Virus record (IMG/VR): IMGVR_UViG_3300041409_000215
Location: 1 to 34,100 of that record
Origin: a virus
Direction: 5' to 3' (one strand)
DNA length: 34,100 nucleotides
A program made the position numbers and the translations under genes. Shown in pieces: positions 16,144-22,568 of the stretch. The notes under the pieces were generated by a model. That model had not been told where the DNA came from and did not search any database. It saw nothing but the letters and a program-made list of their open reading frames with translations. How positions within the stretch are numbered: position 1 is the first letter of the stretch; each line of letters starts with the position of its first letter.

Positions 16144-16401
16144 ATGCCAAAGAGATCACCAATCCCCCAAGAAGCGGTGGATCATTACCATCGCATTCTC
16201 GCCATCGCCGATTCCGTCCCGGAAATCCCCGCTCTGGAGAAGGGAACCATATTGCTTTCCTTGCTCAGTAGCGGACGACTTGATGGCAAGACCACAAAGG
16301 AGTCTCAAGACATTCTGATCCGCGCCTACGCGGAACGTGCTAACGAAAATCCCCCAGCGGATCTGACATCCGCGCCTGCTTCTTCAGCCGGTTCACCTTG
16401 A
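16144..16401 (+). CDS. Possible small rightward gene antisense to the late operon
   Basis: An 85-residue frame on the opposite strand to all its neighbours. It begins MPKRSPIPQEAVDHYHRIL and has a helical, well-mixed composition, with a Pro/Ala/Ser-rich tail. Its last 62 bases overlap the 3' end of the large terminase gene; otherwise the roughly 200 bases between terminase and the gp13-like gene would be empty. No Shine-Dalgarno or promoter is obvious. It may be a moron gene with its own promoter, or chance. Function unknown. Confidence 0.4.
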   Translation: MPKRSPIPQEAVDHYHRILAIADSVPEIPALEKGTILLSLLSSGRLDGKTTKESQDILIRAYAERANENPPADLTSAPASSAGSP

Positions 16402-17887
16402 CGAGCCGCTTGACAGCAGCTTTGGTCCGGCCGTGCCATCCAAGGATCACTGCATCCGCATCGTCAGTGCTGGCGCCGAGCCGCTTCCTGATCTCGTCCT
16501 TGGCCTCAATCACAACAGCGGCACCGCGTAGCTTCCACCGGGGGGCGGTCAACTGCGCTCTTAGCCGACGATCAGGTGGCAATGCCGGCATCTCCCGAGG
16601 ATCATTCTCCGCAGGGTCCAAAGCTTCACGGAACGCCCACCACAGCTCGGAACGCATGTTGGCGTAGTAGTAATCGCCCTTCTTCGTCCGCTTGCTGGAT
16701 GCGGCGGAAAACACAATGCCTTCGACGTCAATGTTTTGCGCCGAGAGATGGTCGCGGGCTGAAATGCCCCAGCCGCCCGTCATGTCGATCACCGGCACCG
16801 CGCCGTGCCGCATCGTCTTCAGCACCAGCCCGGCAACGGCAGGGCCGTCTTTTGTGTCAACGCCCTTCTCGCGGACGAGCGGATCGAAGCGCACGCCCCG
16901 CACGGGCGCAAGAACCGTGTCGTCCGGCCCGCCCTGAGCTACATCAACGCCGATCGCATCCATGGTGCGGGGCTGTTCCGACTTGCGCCAGCGCTCCTCG
17001 GCAAGATCAATCCACGCTGTCGGAATCACCTGCCACGGGTCATCTTCCCGGCCGGCGAGGAAGTCACCCTTGAGGAGCTGCGAGCGCAGCGGCTCAGGTA
17101 GGTTTTGAATACGCGACCGATAGCCGGTCTCACGCAGATACGGGTTGTCTTCAAGCAGAGCCGGAATGAACGTCCGCGACAGTGGCGTGTAGGTGTCGCC
17201 ATCAATCAGGACCGGCTCAGGCCCATCAGCCCACCGTGTCGCTTCGCCAACGGTAATGGCCCACCTGATTTCGCCTGGAGCCGCAGGGTTTGGATGCAGC
17301 GGGTCCAGCCACGGCGCGAACCACTCAATCAGCCAATCCCCTTCTCCACCCATTGGCGGGTTGGAGGCGATGACAGCGCGCGTTCGCTGACCCGGTAGCG
17401 TCGTGCGTAGCCAGCCGAGAACAAAGGCGACCTTGGACGCGGAAAGCTGAGCGCCTTCATCGAATCCCAGAAGATCGTGCGGTCGTCCTTGCCAAGAGAA
17501 CTCCGATCCGGGCTTCTCAAGAGCACCAAACTCCAGGACCCGACCGTCAGACCGCAGCAACATGTCCGCGCCGTTGTAGCCCTCGCGCGTTCCGCGTATC
17601 TCAATCAGTCGTTCCTCAACGCCTCGCAAATCCACATAAGCACGGCGGAAGATGACGGATCGCTTGTGCTGCGTTAGTGCCAGGCCCAGCAGTAAGTCCG
17701 TCTTGCCGCCGCCAGCTGCGCCGCCATAAAGAAGCAGGTCCGCTTGTGAGTAGAAGGCGTCCGATTGAGGCCCCGGATTGGGCAACCAGGGCGATTGCAG
17801 TTCGTCCGCAATCAGCTTGTCCAGACTGGCCTTGTCGGCGGGCTCCATGCCGCGGACTAGAGACTCTAACTCGGCAAGGACATCCAT
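16340..17887 (-). CDS. Terminase large subunit
   Basis: A 515-residue packaging motor. The ATPase domain has Walker A GGAAGGGKTD (residues 55-64), Walker B LLGFDE (139-144) and the motif III-like IASNPP (173-178). The nuclease domain begins near GVDVAQGGPDD (D315), with a second acidic site at VIDMTGG (D368) and a third candidate in DDADAVILGWHG near the C-terminus. It cuts concatemers and pumps DNA through the portal. The start overlaps the small-subunit stop by one base (TGATG), giving the usual subunit pair. The C-terminus is basic (KAAVKRLVKVNRLKKQ). The sequence looks intact. Confidence 0.95.
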   Translation of the reverse strand: MDVLAELESLVRGMEPADKASLDKLIADELQSPWLPNPGPQSDAFYSQADLLLYGGAAGGGKTDLLLGLALTQHKRSVIFRRAYVDLRGVEERLIEIRGTREGYNGADMLLRSDGRVLEFGALEKPGSEFSWQGRPHDLLGFDEGAQLSASKVAFVLGWLRTTLPGQRTRAVIASNPPMGGEGDWLIEWFAPWLDPLHPNPAAPGEIRWAITVGEATRWADGPEPVLIDGDTYTPLSRTFIPALLEDNPYLRETGYRSRIQNLPEPLRSQLLKGDFLAGREDDPWQVIPTAWIDLAEERWRKSEQPRTMDAIGVDVAQGGPDDTVLAPVRGVRFDPLVREKGVDTKDGPAVAGLVLKTMRHGAVPVIDMTGGWGISARDHLSAQNIDVEGIVFSAASSKRTKKGDYYYANMRSELWWAFREALDPAENDPREMPALPPDRRLRAQLTAPRWKLRGAAVVIEAKDEIRKRLGASTDDADAVILGWHGRTKAAVKRLVKVNRLKKQARMSDPLGDFR

Positions 17888-18378
17888 CAGTGAGCCGTAG
17901 GCTTGTCGCCCTTCGACTTCGCCACCAAAGCGGCAATAGCCTTTGCCCTATCGCGGTCACTGACATCGGCCGTCTCGATCGGCCCGCCATCCTTACCCGT
18001 GACTTCCTGCCTGTCGCGCCACCGCTCGGGCTGGCGGTTCTTTAGCCAGAAGATGCCGGCCGTCGTGTCAGGCGGGTAGTGCTCCTTATAGGGAACAATG
18101 ACCGGCTCCGGCGCGCCTGACGGCATAAAAATCTTCACCGCCTCATGCGTGTAGCCGATGGCGCGCTGATAGAGGCTTTCCTCGACACGGGCATCCGCTT
18201 CAGCCTTGGCTTCCTTTAGGGCCTCGCAAAAGTCGGGGTGGTCGTTCTTCCATCGGTAAAGCGTAGCAACGCTCACGCCAAAGAAGTCAGCCATCTCCAC
18301 GTCAGTGGCGCCGAGCCGGCAAAGCTTTCTCGCCTGCCCTACAAAGGCAGGGTCATAGAGAGACGGTCGCCCGGTCAA
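17887..18378 (-). CDS. Terminase small subunit
   Basis: A 163-residue protein starting TGRPSLYDPAFVGQARKLCRLGATDVEMADFFGVS, the helix-turn-helix opening of many small terminase subunits, with LYRWKNDHPDFCEALKEAK following. It recognises the packaging site and loads the motor. The only start before the conserved region is TTG at 18378; its bases overlap the stop of the preceding 53-residue gene (ATTGA), and GGGGA lies about seven bases upstream, so a coupled TTG start is likely. The large subunit follows with a one-base overlap. Confidence 0.9.
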   Translation of the reverse strand: MTGRPSLYDPAFVGQARKLCRLGATDVEMADFFGVSVATLYRWKNDHPDFCEALKEAKAEADARVEESLYQRAIGYTHEAVKIFMPSGAPEPVIVPYKEHYPPDTTAGIFWLKNRQPERWRDRQEVTGKDGGPIETADVSDRDRAKAIAALVAKSKGDKPTAH

Positions 18379-18536
18379 TCCGCATCCCCATCAGTCCCAG
18401 CCCCATCCGCGGCGGAGGAGCCATTGCGGGCTTCCTCCAGCTTGCGGACGCGCTTTTCCAGTTCCCGCAGATCGGCAAGCGAGGTCGGATTGAACTCGCC
18501 TACCGTGCTCTCAGGACTGGCGGCATCCTTGCTCAT
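18375..18536 (-). CDS. 53-residue coiled-coil protein before the terminase
   Basis: Translating the minus strand from the ATG at 18536 gives 53 residues with a heptad-like stretch LADLRELEKRVRKLEE (about 20-35) and an acidic Gly/Asp-rich tail. It begins directly after the stop of the 134-residue gene (TGAATG) and its stop overlaps the TTG start of the small terminase. The tight packing argues that it is a true gene. Function is unknown. It is a likely candidate for being missed because of its length. Confidence 0.65.
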   Translation of the reverse strand: MSKDAASPESTVGEFNPTSLADLRELEKRVRKLEEARNGSSAADGAGTDGDAD

Positions 18537-18941
18537 TCAGGCGGCTTTTCGGGCCGGCCTGGTGTTCTTCGCCGGCTGAGACGCGGAGCCAGGATCGGCG
18601 TCGGACGATTCCTTGGCGTTCGTGTCGGTGCCGCGCTGCTTGGCATGGGAGGTGGACGGATCCACGCCGCGCTCAGGCGTGTTCACATCAGCGAGGCGCG
18701 TGACGCCCGTTCCGTAACGATCACCGATACCGCCTTCCTCGGGAAATCCGAACCCGCCGACAGCCTCACCCTTGCCGCCGCGGACCATGCCGATCATCAC
18801 GCCGCCGTCGACTTCCTCGACCTCGTAGCGCTCGACTTGATCCTGGTTGATCTCCGGCTCGGTGCCGTCCATCAGTTTGATGTCGATGACTTCGCCGGTT
18901 TCCTTGAGGATCACGGCCCAACGTCCAGATGCAACTGCCAT
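18537..18941 (-). CDS. Hypothetical phage protein upstream of the terminase
   Basis: A 134-residue acidic protein. The N-terminal half (residues 1-65) has beta-like sequence (GRWAVILKETGEVIDIKLMDGTEPE); the C-terminal half is Ser/Thr/Asp/Pro-rich and probably disordered, ending in a basic RPARKAA. AGAAAGGA lies about six bases upstream of the ATG. I do not recognise the family. It is the first gene of the terminase group and is followed without a gap by the 53-residue coiled-coil gene. Confidence 0.65.
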   Translation of the reverse strand: MAVASGRWAVILKETGEVIDIKLMDGTEPEINQDQVERYEVEEVDGGVMIGMVRGGKGEAVGGFGFPEEGGIGDRYGTGVTRLADVNTPERGVDPSTSHAKQRGTDTNAKESSDADPGSASQPAKNTRPARKAA

Positions 18942-18967
18942 ATTCGTTCCTTTCTGGGGTTGGCGCG

Positions 18968-19183
18968 CTATGCGCCCTGCAAACGAAACCGCGACCTACG
19001 CGACTGGTCGGGTGGCGACTTGTCCCGTCGTCTCTGGGGCGGGCTTTCCAATGGGTTTGGATGCTCGACTTGTGCCAGCACGGAACCGGCTAGACTCTTC
19101 TCGCGGGCAGGAGATTCCGGGTCCCTGAGAGCAGCAACGGCGAGCTGCGCCACCTTGGGCGATGTCGTCTTGCTGCGGGCCAT
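18968..19183 (-). CDS. Conserved small protein (KTTSPKVA family)
   Basis: A 71-residue protein opening MARSKTTSPKVAQLAVAALRDPES with SLAGSVLAQV after it. Short proteins with KTTSPKVA and a following AxSxLxQ helix are widespread in Proteobacteria and their phages; function unknown. I use the ATG at 19183 rather than the GTG just before it, with AAAGGA about nine bases upstream. Its leader, 19193-19212, is identical over 20 bases to the leader of the next upstream gene. The C-terminal part is basic and Pro/Arg-rich. Confidence 0.65.
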   Translation of the reverse strand: MARSKTTSPKVAQLAVAALRDPESPAREKSLAGSVLAQVEHPNPLESPPQRRRDKSPPDQSRRSRFRLQGA

Positions 19184-19192
19184 CACGCCGCG

Positions 19193-19212
19193 TCCTTTCG
19201 TGCTTCGGATTG
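19193..19212 (-). repeat. Duplicated 20-base leader, copy 1
   Basis: tcctttcgtgcttcggattg on the plus strand, identical to 19567-19586. On the minus strand it carries the AAAGGA ribosome-binding sequence of the 71-residue gene. Confidence 0.85.
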
Positions 19213-19221
19213 GCCGGGATG

Positions 19222-19560
19222 CTAGGACTGCAGGGTTGCCTCGGCTGCACCCAGCGCCTTCATCGCAACAGCGCTATCGAAGGTAGAGGACACGGCAGCG
19301 TCACCAGCCGACGAATAAGACGGGCCGCTGATCTGCCCCACTGAAGCTGCGTTCGAATACGTCGGGCTGCCGATGGTCCACGTGTAGGGATACGGCCGAT
19401 ATGGCGGCCAATAGCGGTCCACATAGACGCGCTCGGTAACGGCCCTGCCATCTATCTCGCCAACGCGCTTCTTGATGCGGGCCCACTGCTTCACGGTTGG
19501 CGCGTCATCGATGCTCTCGGTGAAGCCTTCGAACCACGCCTTGAACTCTGAAAGCGTCAT
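19222..19560 (-). CDS. Conserved phage protein (EFKAWFEGF family)
   Basis: A 112-residue protein that begins MTLSEFKAWFEGFTESIDDAPTVKQWARIKKRV, a pattern I recognise from many rhizobial prophages, with RVYVDRYWPPYRPYPY near residues 44-59 followed by a Ser/Thr/Ala-rich tail. In relatives this family is a small hypothetical protein of unknown role. The start is supported by AAAGGA in the duplicated leader, about six bases upstream. It precedes the KTTSPKVA gene on the minus strand, and the two share the same 20-base leader. Confidence 0.7.
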   Translation of the reverse strand: MTLSEFKAWFEGFTESIDDAPTVKQWARIKKRVGEIDGRAVTERVYVDRYWPPYRPYPYTWTIGSPTYSNAASVGQISGPSYSSAGDAAVSSTFDSAVAMKALGAAEATLQS

Positions 19561-19566
19561 GCGACT

Positions 19567-19586
19567 TCCTTTCGTGCTTCGGATTG
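19567..19586 (-). repeat. Duplicated 20-base leader, copy 2
   Basis: Identical to 19193-19212 over 20 bases. It lies directly before the EFKAWFEGF-family start and includes its AAAGGA Shine-Dalgarno on the minus strand. Confidence 0.85.
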
Positions 19587-19632
19587 CTGGAGTATATCCA
19601 GCGCCTTCAGCTTCAGCTTCGACCAGCTCGGA

Positions 19633-20145
19633 TCAATCTCGCGCATATTCGCCATAGACCTCGCGGGCTTTAGCCACATACGCGGCATGGGCCTCTTCCG
19701 GCGTGTCAAACATGCCTAGATAAATGCCGCTGCCATGTTTGCGCCCCGCGCCGAGCATGGCGCGCCACTTACCCTCGCGCTTCAGGTAGCAGACACCTTT
19801 GTAGCCGCTGGTATTCGTTCTGAGCGCCCGTTTATTGGCAGCGTTCTGTTCGGCCGTGGCAAGCCGCAGATTAGCCCAACGATCATCCGCGCGGTCGCAG
19901 TTGATATGGTCCACCTGCAGGCTGGGCCACTCGCCCGTCATGTAGACCCAAGCGACCATTCCTGCCCTGAGTGAGATGCCGCCAAAGGCAATCTGCGTGT
20001 AGCCTTCGGCCGTTCGACTCCCGGCGCGCTTCCCTATCTGGACGCCAGGGCGACTGACCTTCCACCGAAACTCGCCGGTCTCCGGGTCATAGTCCAAATC
20101 CCGGCGAATGTTCTCAACCTGCGGACGCGGTTTAGGCACGACCAA
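19633..20145 (-). CDS. HNH endonuclease with AP2 DNA-binding domain
   Basis: A 170-residue protein of the free-standing HNH homing-endonuclease type. The middle holds the HNH core: VDHINCDRADDRWANLRLATAEQNAANK (about 78-105), with His in VDHIN and Asn in NLR. The C-terminus (GYKGVCYLKREGKWRAMLG...YLGMFDTPEEAHAAYVAKA) is an AP2-type domain. Start codons are poor: TTG at 20145, four bases after GGAG, or GTG at 20139. It overlaps the 3' end of the HExxH gene by 14 bases. The gene looks like a mobile insertion between two phage hypothetical genes. Confidence 0.88.
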   Translation of the reverse strand: MVVPKPRPQVENIRRDLDYDPETGEFRWKVSRPGVQIGKRAGSRTAEGYTQIAFGGISLRAGMVAWVYMTGEWPSLQVDHINCDRADDRWANLRLATAEQNAANKRALRTNTSGYKGVCYLKREGKWRAMLGAGRKHGSGIYLGMFDTPEEAHAAYVAKAREVYGEYARD

Positions 20146-20542
20146 GCATCTCCAAGGCTTTCAGCTTTAGTCGATACATATCGACTTTCGGCGCAGTAGC
20201 GGCCATTGCCGAAACTCTACCATTCAGAAAGGCTTGGAAGCAAATAGAAAGGGCCTCTTCGCGCAGAATAGCGTCGCTCTCGCCGACGTATCCATGCGCC
20301 AATGGCCACAGAACTTTCGACGGACTCGGCACAGCTTGCAGATGCTCAGAGACAAAATGATGGCAGAACTCGTGGTCTACCATGTAGGCGGTTATATCTT
20401 CGTACCCCAGCCACTCGGCAAGCGCGCGATACTCGGCAGTGTCGTGTGCCAGCGCGCCGTAGGTCTTGCCGTCCAGAAAGACGCTCTCGCACCAGCCTTC
20501 GTGAATGCGCAGCTCGCAGAAGGTGAGCTGGATGGAATGCAT
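20132..20542 (-). CDS. Hypothetical protein with an HExxH motif
   Basis: A 136-residue protein. Residues 56-63 read DHEFCHHF, so His57, Glu58 and His61 form an HExxH motif as in zinc metalloproteases. Homologue-like phrases (VDHEFCHHF...VLWPLAHG) seem familiar from phages, but no peptidase function is known to me and no third ligand can be assigned. I prefer the ATG at 20542 over the GTG just before it; AGGAG lies five bases upstream. The 3' end overlaps the HNH gene. A candidate terminator hairpin lies just upstream, so it may have its own promoter. Confidence 0.65.
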   Translation of the reverse strand: MHSIQLTFCELRIHEGWCESVFLDGKTYGALAHDTAEYRALAEWLGYEDITAYMVDHEFCHHFVSEHLQAVPSPSKVLWPLAHGYVGESDAILREEALSICFQAFLNGRVSAMAATAPKVDMYRLKLKALEMLGRA

Positions 20543-20560
20543 CACGGCTCCTGATAAAGC

Positions 20561-20594
20561 GAAAGCCCCGCAGCGGTGAGGCTACGAGGCTTTC
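20561..20594 (-). terminator. Hairpin following the 20620-20738 structured element
   Basis: GAAAGCC (20561-20567) pairs with GGCTTTC (20588-20594) around a GC-rich loop; on the minus strand it is followed by GCTTTAT. It lies 26 bases past the structured element and before the HExxH gene, so it could end a short non-coding transcript. Confidence 0.4.
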
Positions 20595-20619
20595 TGGCGC
20601 ACCCGGAAGATGGCTCCAC

Positions 20620-20738
20620 GGATTCGAACTGGTAAGCCTGTCTATTCCGAGACCCACGCCATTAACGCGCTTCGCTCGTTATCCCTGCACGGGCGGAAGG
20701 TGCAGCTTCCGCAGACAGGCCAACTAGGCCGAGAATCC
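20620..20738 (-). ncRNA. Candidate structured, tRNA-like RNA (element 1)
   Basis: This lies in the 266-base gap between coding regions 20132-20542 and 20809-21369. GGATTC (20620-20625) can pair with GAATCC (20733-20738), and GCCTGTCT (20636-20643) with AGACAGGC (20713-20720). Inside, GCGGAAG/CTTCCGC (20693-20699 with 20706-20712) is a 7-bp hairpin, and CTGCAC/GTGCAG (20685-20690 with 20700-20705) is a competing one. TAACG/CGTTA (20663-20681) forms another hairpin. Minus-strand GGCC-TAGTT-GGCC resembles a D-arm and GTTCGAATCC a T-loop, but no canonical cloverleaf or anticodon arm can be built. The strand is inferred from these motifs and from the hairpin that follows. Confidence 0.4.
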
Positions 20739-20808
20739 AAAAGGGCCGCCAGCGACAAATGCTGCGACCCTATCTATCCGTAACGCCTGCCACGGTTCGC
20801 GCCGCATG

Positions 20809-21369
20809 TCAAGCGGCCTTCTCGCGCATCCACTCGGATACCCGGAACAGCCGAGCCAAAGCGTTCAGCCCGAGCCGCAGATCGCCTATGACGCGGTGCA
20901 CTTCCTGGTTCTCTATCACCCAAAGGTCCACGGCCCTCTGCGCCAAGGGATCAGCTTCGGCCAACGCCTGGCGCGCCGCAGCCATGCCGTCATAGGCGGA
21001 GCGGCAGCTCGCGACGTAGCGCTCGTCCGTGCCGTCCCGGTTGTCATGCCCTCCGCCTCGATCCAGGTCGGCAGGCGAGCCCAATCCTCCGGCGAGGATG
21101 GCACGCGAATATCGCTCCTTGAGCTTTGCATATTCCACCCCCGCTTCGTATTGAGCCTCGGTGATCTCCCCTGCCCTGCGCAGACGGCCTATGGCCGATC
21201 CAAGGGCCGGGTCGTTGGCTTGTGCCGCGGTTACCCCGAACTGCCGCTGGCGCGCTGTTATGGCCGGAGACATGGTTTCCTCCTTGCGCTCCGACCTGGT
21301 GCGCTTGATTTGTCCGCTGGGATGACGAACCGCCATGCTCTTGCGGCGTCCCTTCCGGGTCTTGGGCAT
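20809..21369 (-). CDS. Conserved phage protein with basic N-terminus
   Basis: A 186-residue protein. The N-terminal 32 residues are strongly basic (MPKTRKGRRKSMAVRHPSGQ), with the phrase RHPSGQI often seen at the start of such rhizobial phage proteins. Then comes a helical body: ARQRQFGVTAAQANDPALGSAIGRLRRAG (about 39-67) and a second helical half ending LFRVSEWMREKAA. It probably binds nucleic acid through the basic tail, but this is inference. An internal ATG at residue 33 is an alternative start. The stop of the upstream gene abuts its ATG (TAAATG). Confidence 0.6.
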   Translation of the reverse strand: MPKTRKGRRKSMAVRHPSGQIKRTRSERKEETMSPAITARQRQFGVTAAQANDPALGSAIGRLRRAGEITEAQYEAGVEYAKLKERYSRAILAGGLGSPADLDRGGGHDNRDGTDERYVASCRSAYDGMAAARQALAEADPLAQRAVDLWVIENQEVHRVIGDLRLGLNALARLFRVSEWMREKAA

Positions 21370-21579
21370 TTAGGCGGCGGCCTCCGCGGTATTCAGAAAA
21401 CCCCGAGGAGTGACTGACACGCGGATCGCTTGCTCACCGCGATGCTTGGCGTCCTCGATGTCGTCCTTGCTGGGCCAGCCCAGCCAGATTTGCCAAACGT
21501 GATCCTCGTTCTCCGCAAGGTCTAGGAACAGCAGCTTCCCCTTGCGATCATAAACAGCCCAAGGCTGCCGCTCGCTCAT
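21370..21579 (-). CDS. Hypothetical protein, 69 residues
   Basis: The protein reads MSERQPWAVYDRKGKLLFLDLAENEDHVWQIWLGW at its start, with many aromatic residues and an alternating beta-like pattern, so a small folded domain is likely. I do not recognise the family. GGGAG lies about nine bases upstream of the ATG. It is immediately followed by the basic-N-terminus gene (stop and start adjacent), and separated from the 79-residue gene upstream by 43 bases. Confidence 0.6.
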   Translation of the reverse strand: MSERQPWAVYDRKGKLLFLDLAENEDHVWQIWLGWPSKDDIEDAKHRGEQAIRVSVTPRGFLNTAEAAA

Positions 21580-21622
21580 CCCTGCACTCCCTGTTGCCTT
21601 GCAAACAGCGCGGACCTCATGG

Positions 21623-21862
21623 TCAGCCGTCTCCGCTTTGAGCAGCGATCAGGTCGTGCTGCATTGACGCGACGGCCGCGACTAGCCGGGCCCATTGATC
21701 GCCCACGACGCATTGGAAGCCGAGGGCGTGGTCCGTCTCAACGGTCGCAATAGCTACGGCTAGGACAGTTCCCTCTCTGGCCTGCGTCAGGATTTCCTCC
21801 AGCGCCGCAATGACATCAGCGCGGAGACCATCGCGTTTCGTTTCCAGAAGATGTATCTTCAT
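21623..21862 (-). CDS. Hypothetical protein, 79 residues
   Basis: A small protein that begins MKIHLLETKRDGLRADVIAALEEILTQAREG, predicted as a strand followed by a long helix, then a beta-like middle (VLAVAIATVET) and a C-terminal helix. I do not recognise it. The ATG at 21862 overlaps the stop of the helix-turn-helix gene by four bases (ATGA), which supports the start. Function unknown. Confidence 0.6.
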   Translation of the reverse strand: MKIHLLETKRDGLRADVIAALEEILTQAREGTVLAVAIATVETDHALGFQCVVGDQWARLVAAVASMQHDLIAAQSGDG

Positions 21863-22215
21863 GCCCCTTGCCTCGCATCCAGAGCCCGCCGACCCGGAAT
21901 TGGATCGCCCATGAGAACCCCAGTCAGATCGCGTGTGTCGCGCGGTATCTCCCGCATCAGACGCTCGGCATCGGCGCGGGTCTGTGAGTCCAGACGGTTG
22001 ACGTATGTCGGGCGCTCGAGCTCGCTGGCTGGCTTGCGGCGCTCTCGGTAAGCCCTCGGCTTCTCCGGCCGGCGCACCCTGCCGCCTTTGACAGCCCGGC
22101 GCACCGTGGATTCATCCACGTCGTAGCGGCCGCCAAGCTCAAGCCATGTTGCTCCATGCTGACGGAGGCTCTTAGCCTCGGCGATTTGCTCTGGAGACAT
22201 TGCCGGGGTTTTCAT
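21859..22215 (-). CDS. Helix-turn-helix protein
   Basis: A 118-residue protein. MSPEQIAEAKSLRQHGATWLELGGRYDVDESTVRRAVKG (about residues 6-44) is a Hin/homeodomain-like helix-turn-helix, with the recognition helix at DESTVRRAV. The rest is basic and Pro/Arg-rich, ending in a helix. It could regulate early or late genes, or help replication; the sequence does not say. I start it at MKTPAMS (22215), where GGAGGAG lies about six bases upstream and the ATGA overlap with the upstream stop couples it. The longer frame upstream is an out-of-frame extension. Confidence 0.7.
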   Translation of the reverse strand: MKTPAMSPEQIAEAKSLRQHGATWLELGGRYDVDESTVRRAVKGGRVRRPEKPRAYRERRKPASELERPTYVNRLDSQTRADAERLMREIPRDTRDLTGVLMGDPIPGRRALDARQGA

Positions 22216-22568
22216 GCCATCTCCTCCGCCTGATACCGGACACGACGAGGCGGCGGATAAACGCCGGCCTTTTGCCCAGCCGCGAACTCGCGCACCCATG
22301 TCGCCGGAAAGAACCACCCGACCTCGCCCGTGTCTTCGCTGCGCCATGTCTGTGGGACGCCTCGGTTCATCTCACCGAGGGAACGCCAGTGCTCGTGATG
22401 TCTGGCCGATAAGTGCAACCATGCGGGGGTCGGAACCCATTCCCGCTTGTCGAACTTCTGGCGGCGCTGATCGGGCTGGAAATGAGGATTGCGGTGCAGC
22501 TTCTTCACGAAAATCTGCTCCTGCTCGGGGCTCCCCCAGTAGGTCTTCAGTTCGCGTTCTTCCGGCAC
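22212..22568 (-). CDS. Hypothetical protein overlapping the replication-gene tail
   Basis: Up to 118 residues, Trp- and charge-rich (FDKREWVPTPAWLHLSARHHEHWRSLGEMNRGVPQTW). The first possible start is GTG at 22568, another GTG is at 22508; there is no ATG near the start. It shares up to 197 bases with the end of the upstream gene in another frame. In the shared stretch this frame has mostly G/C in third positions, as real genes here do, whereas the other frame does not, so this one is probably the older coding frame. Function unknown. Its stop overlaps the helix-turn-helix gene start (ATGA). Confidence 0.6.
   Translation of the reverse strand: MPEERELKTYWGSPEQEQIFVKKLHRNPHFQPDQRRQKFDKREWVPTPAWLHLSARHHEHWRSLGEMNRGVPQTWRSEDTGEVGWFFPATWVREFAAGQKAGVYPPPRRVRYQAEEMA

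Noticed and set aside
20551-20570. Hammerhead ribozyme core (CTGATA...GAAA)
   Set aside because: The conserved CTGATGA is not present and no stem II can form between the two boxes.
20545-20738. Phage attachment site (attP) in the tRNA-like sequence
   Set aside because: Integrases often use tRNA 3' ends, but no integrase gene or matching host sequence is in the window, so there is no positive evidence.
20600-20745. A conventional tRNA on the minus strand
   Set aside because: GTTCGAATCC looks like a T-loop, but neither a 5-bp T-stem, a 7-bp acceptor stem nor an anticodon arm can be formed in the right order, so I list it only as tRNA-like.
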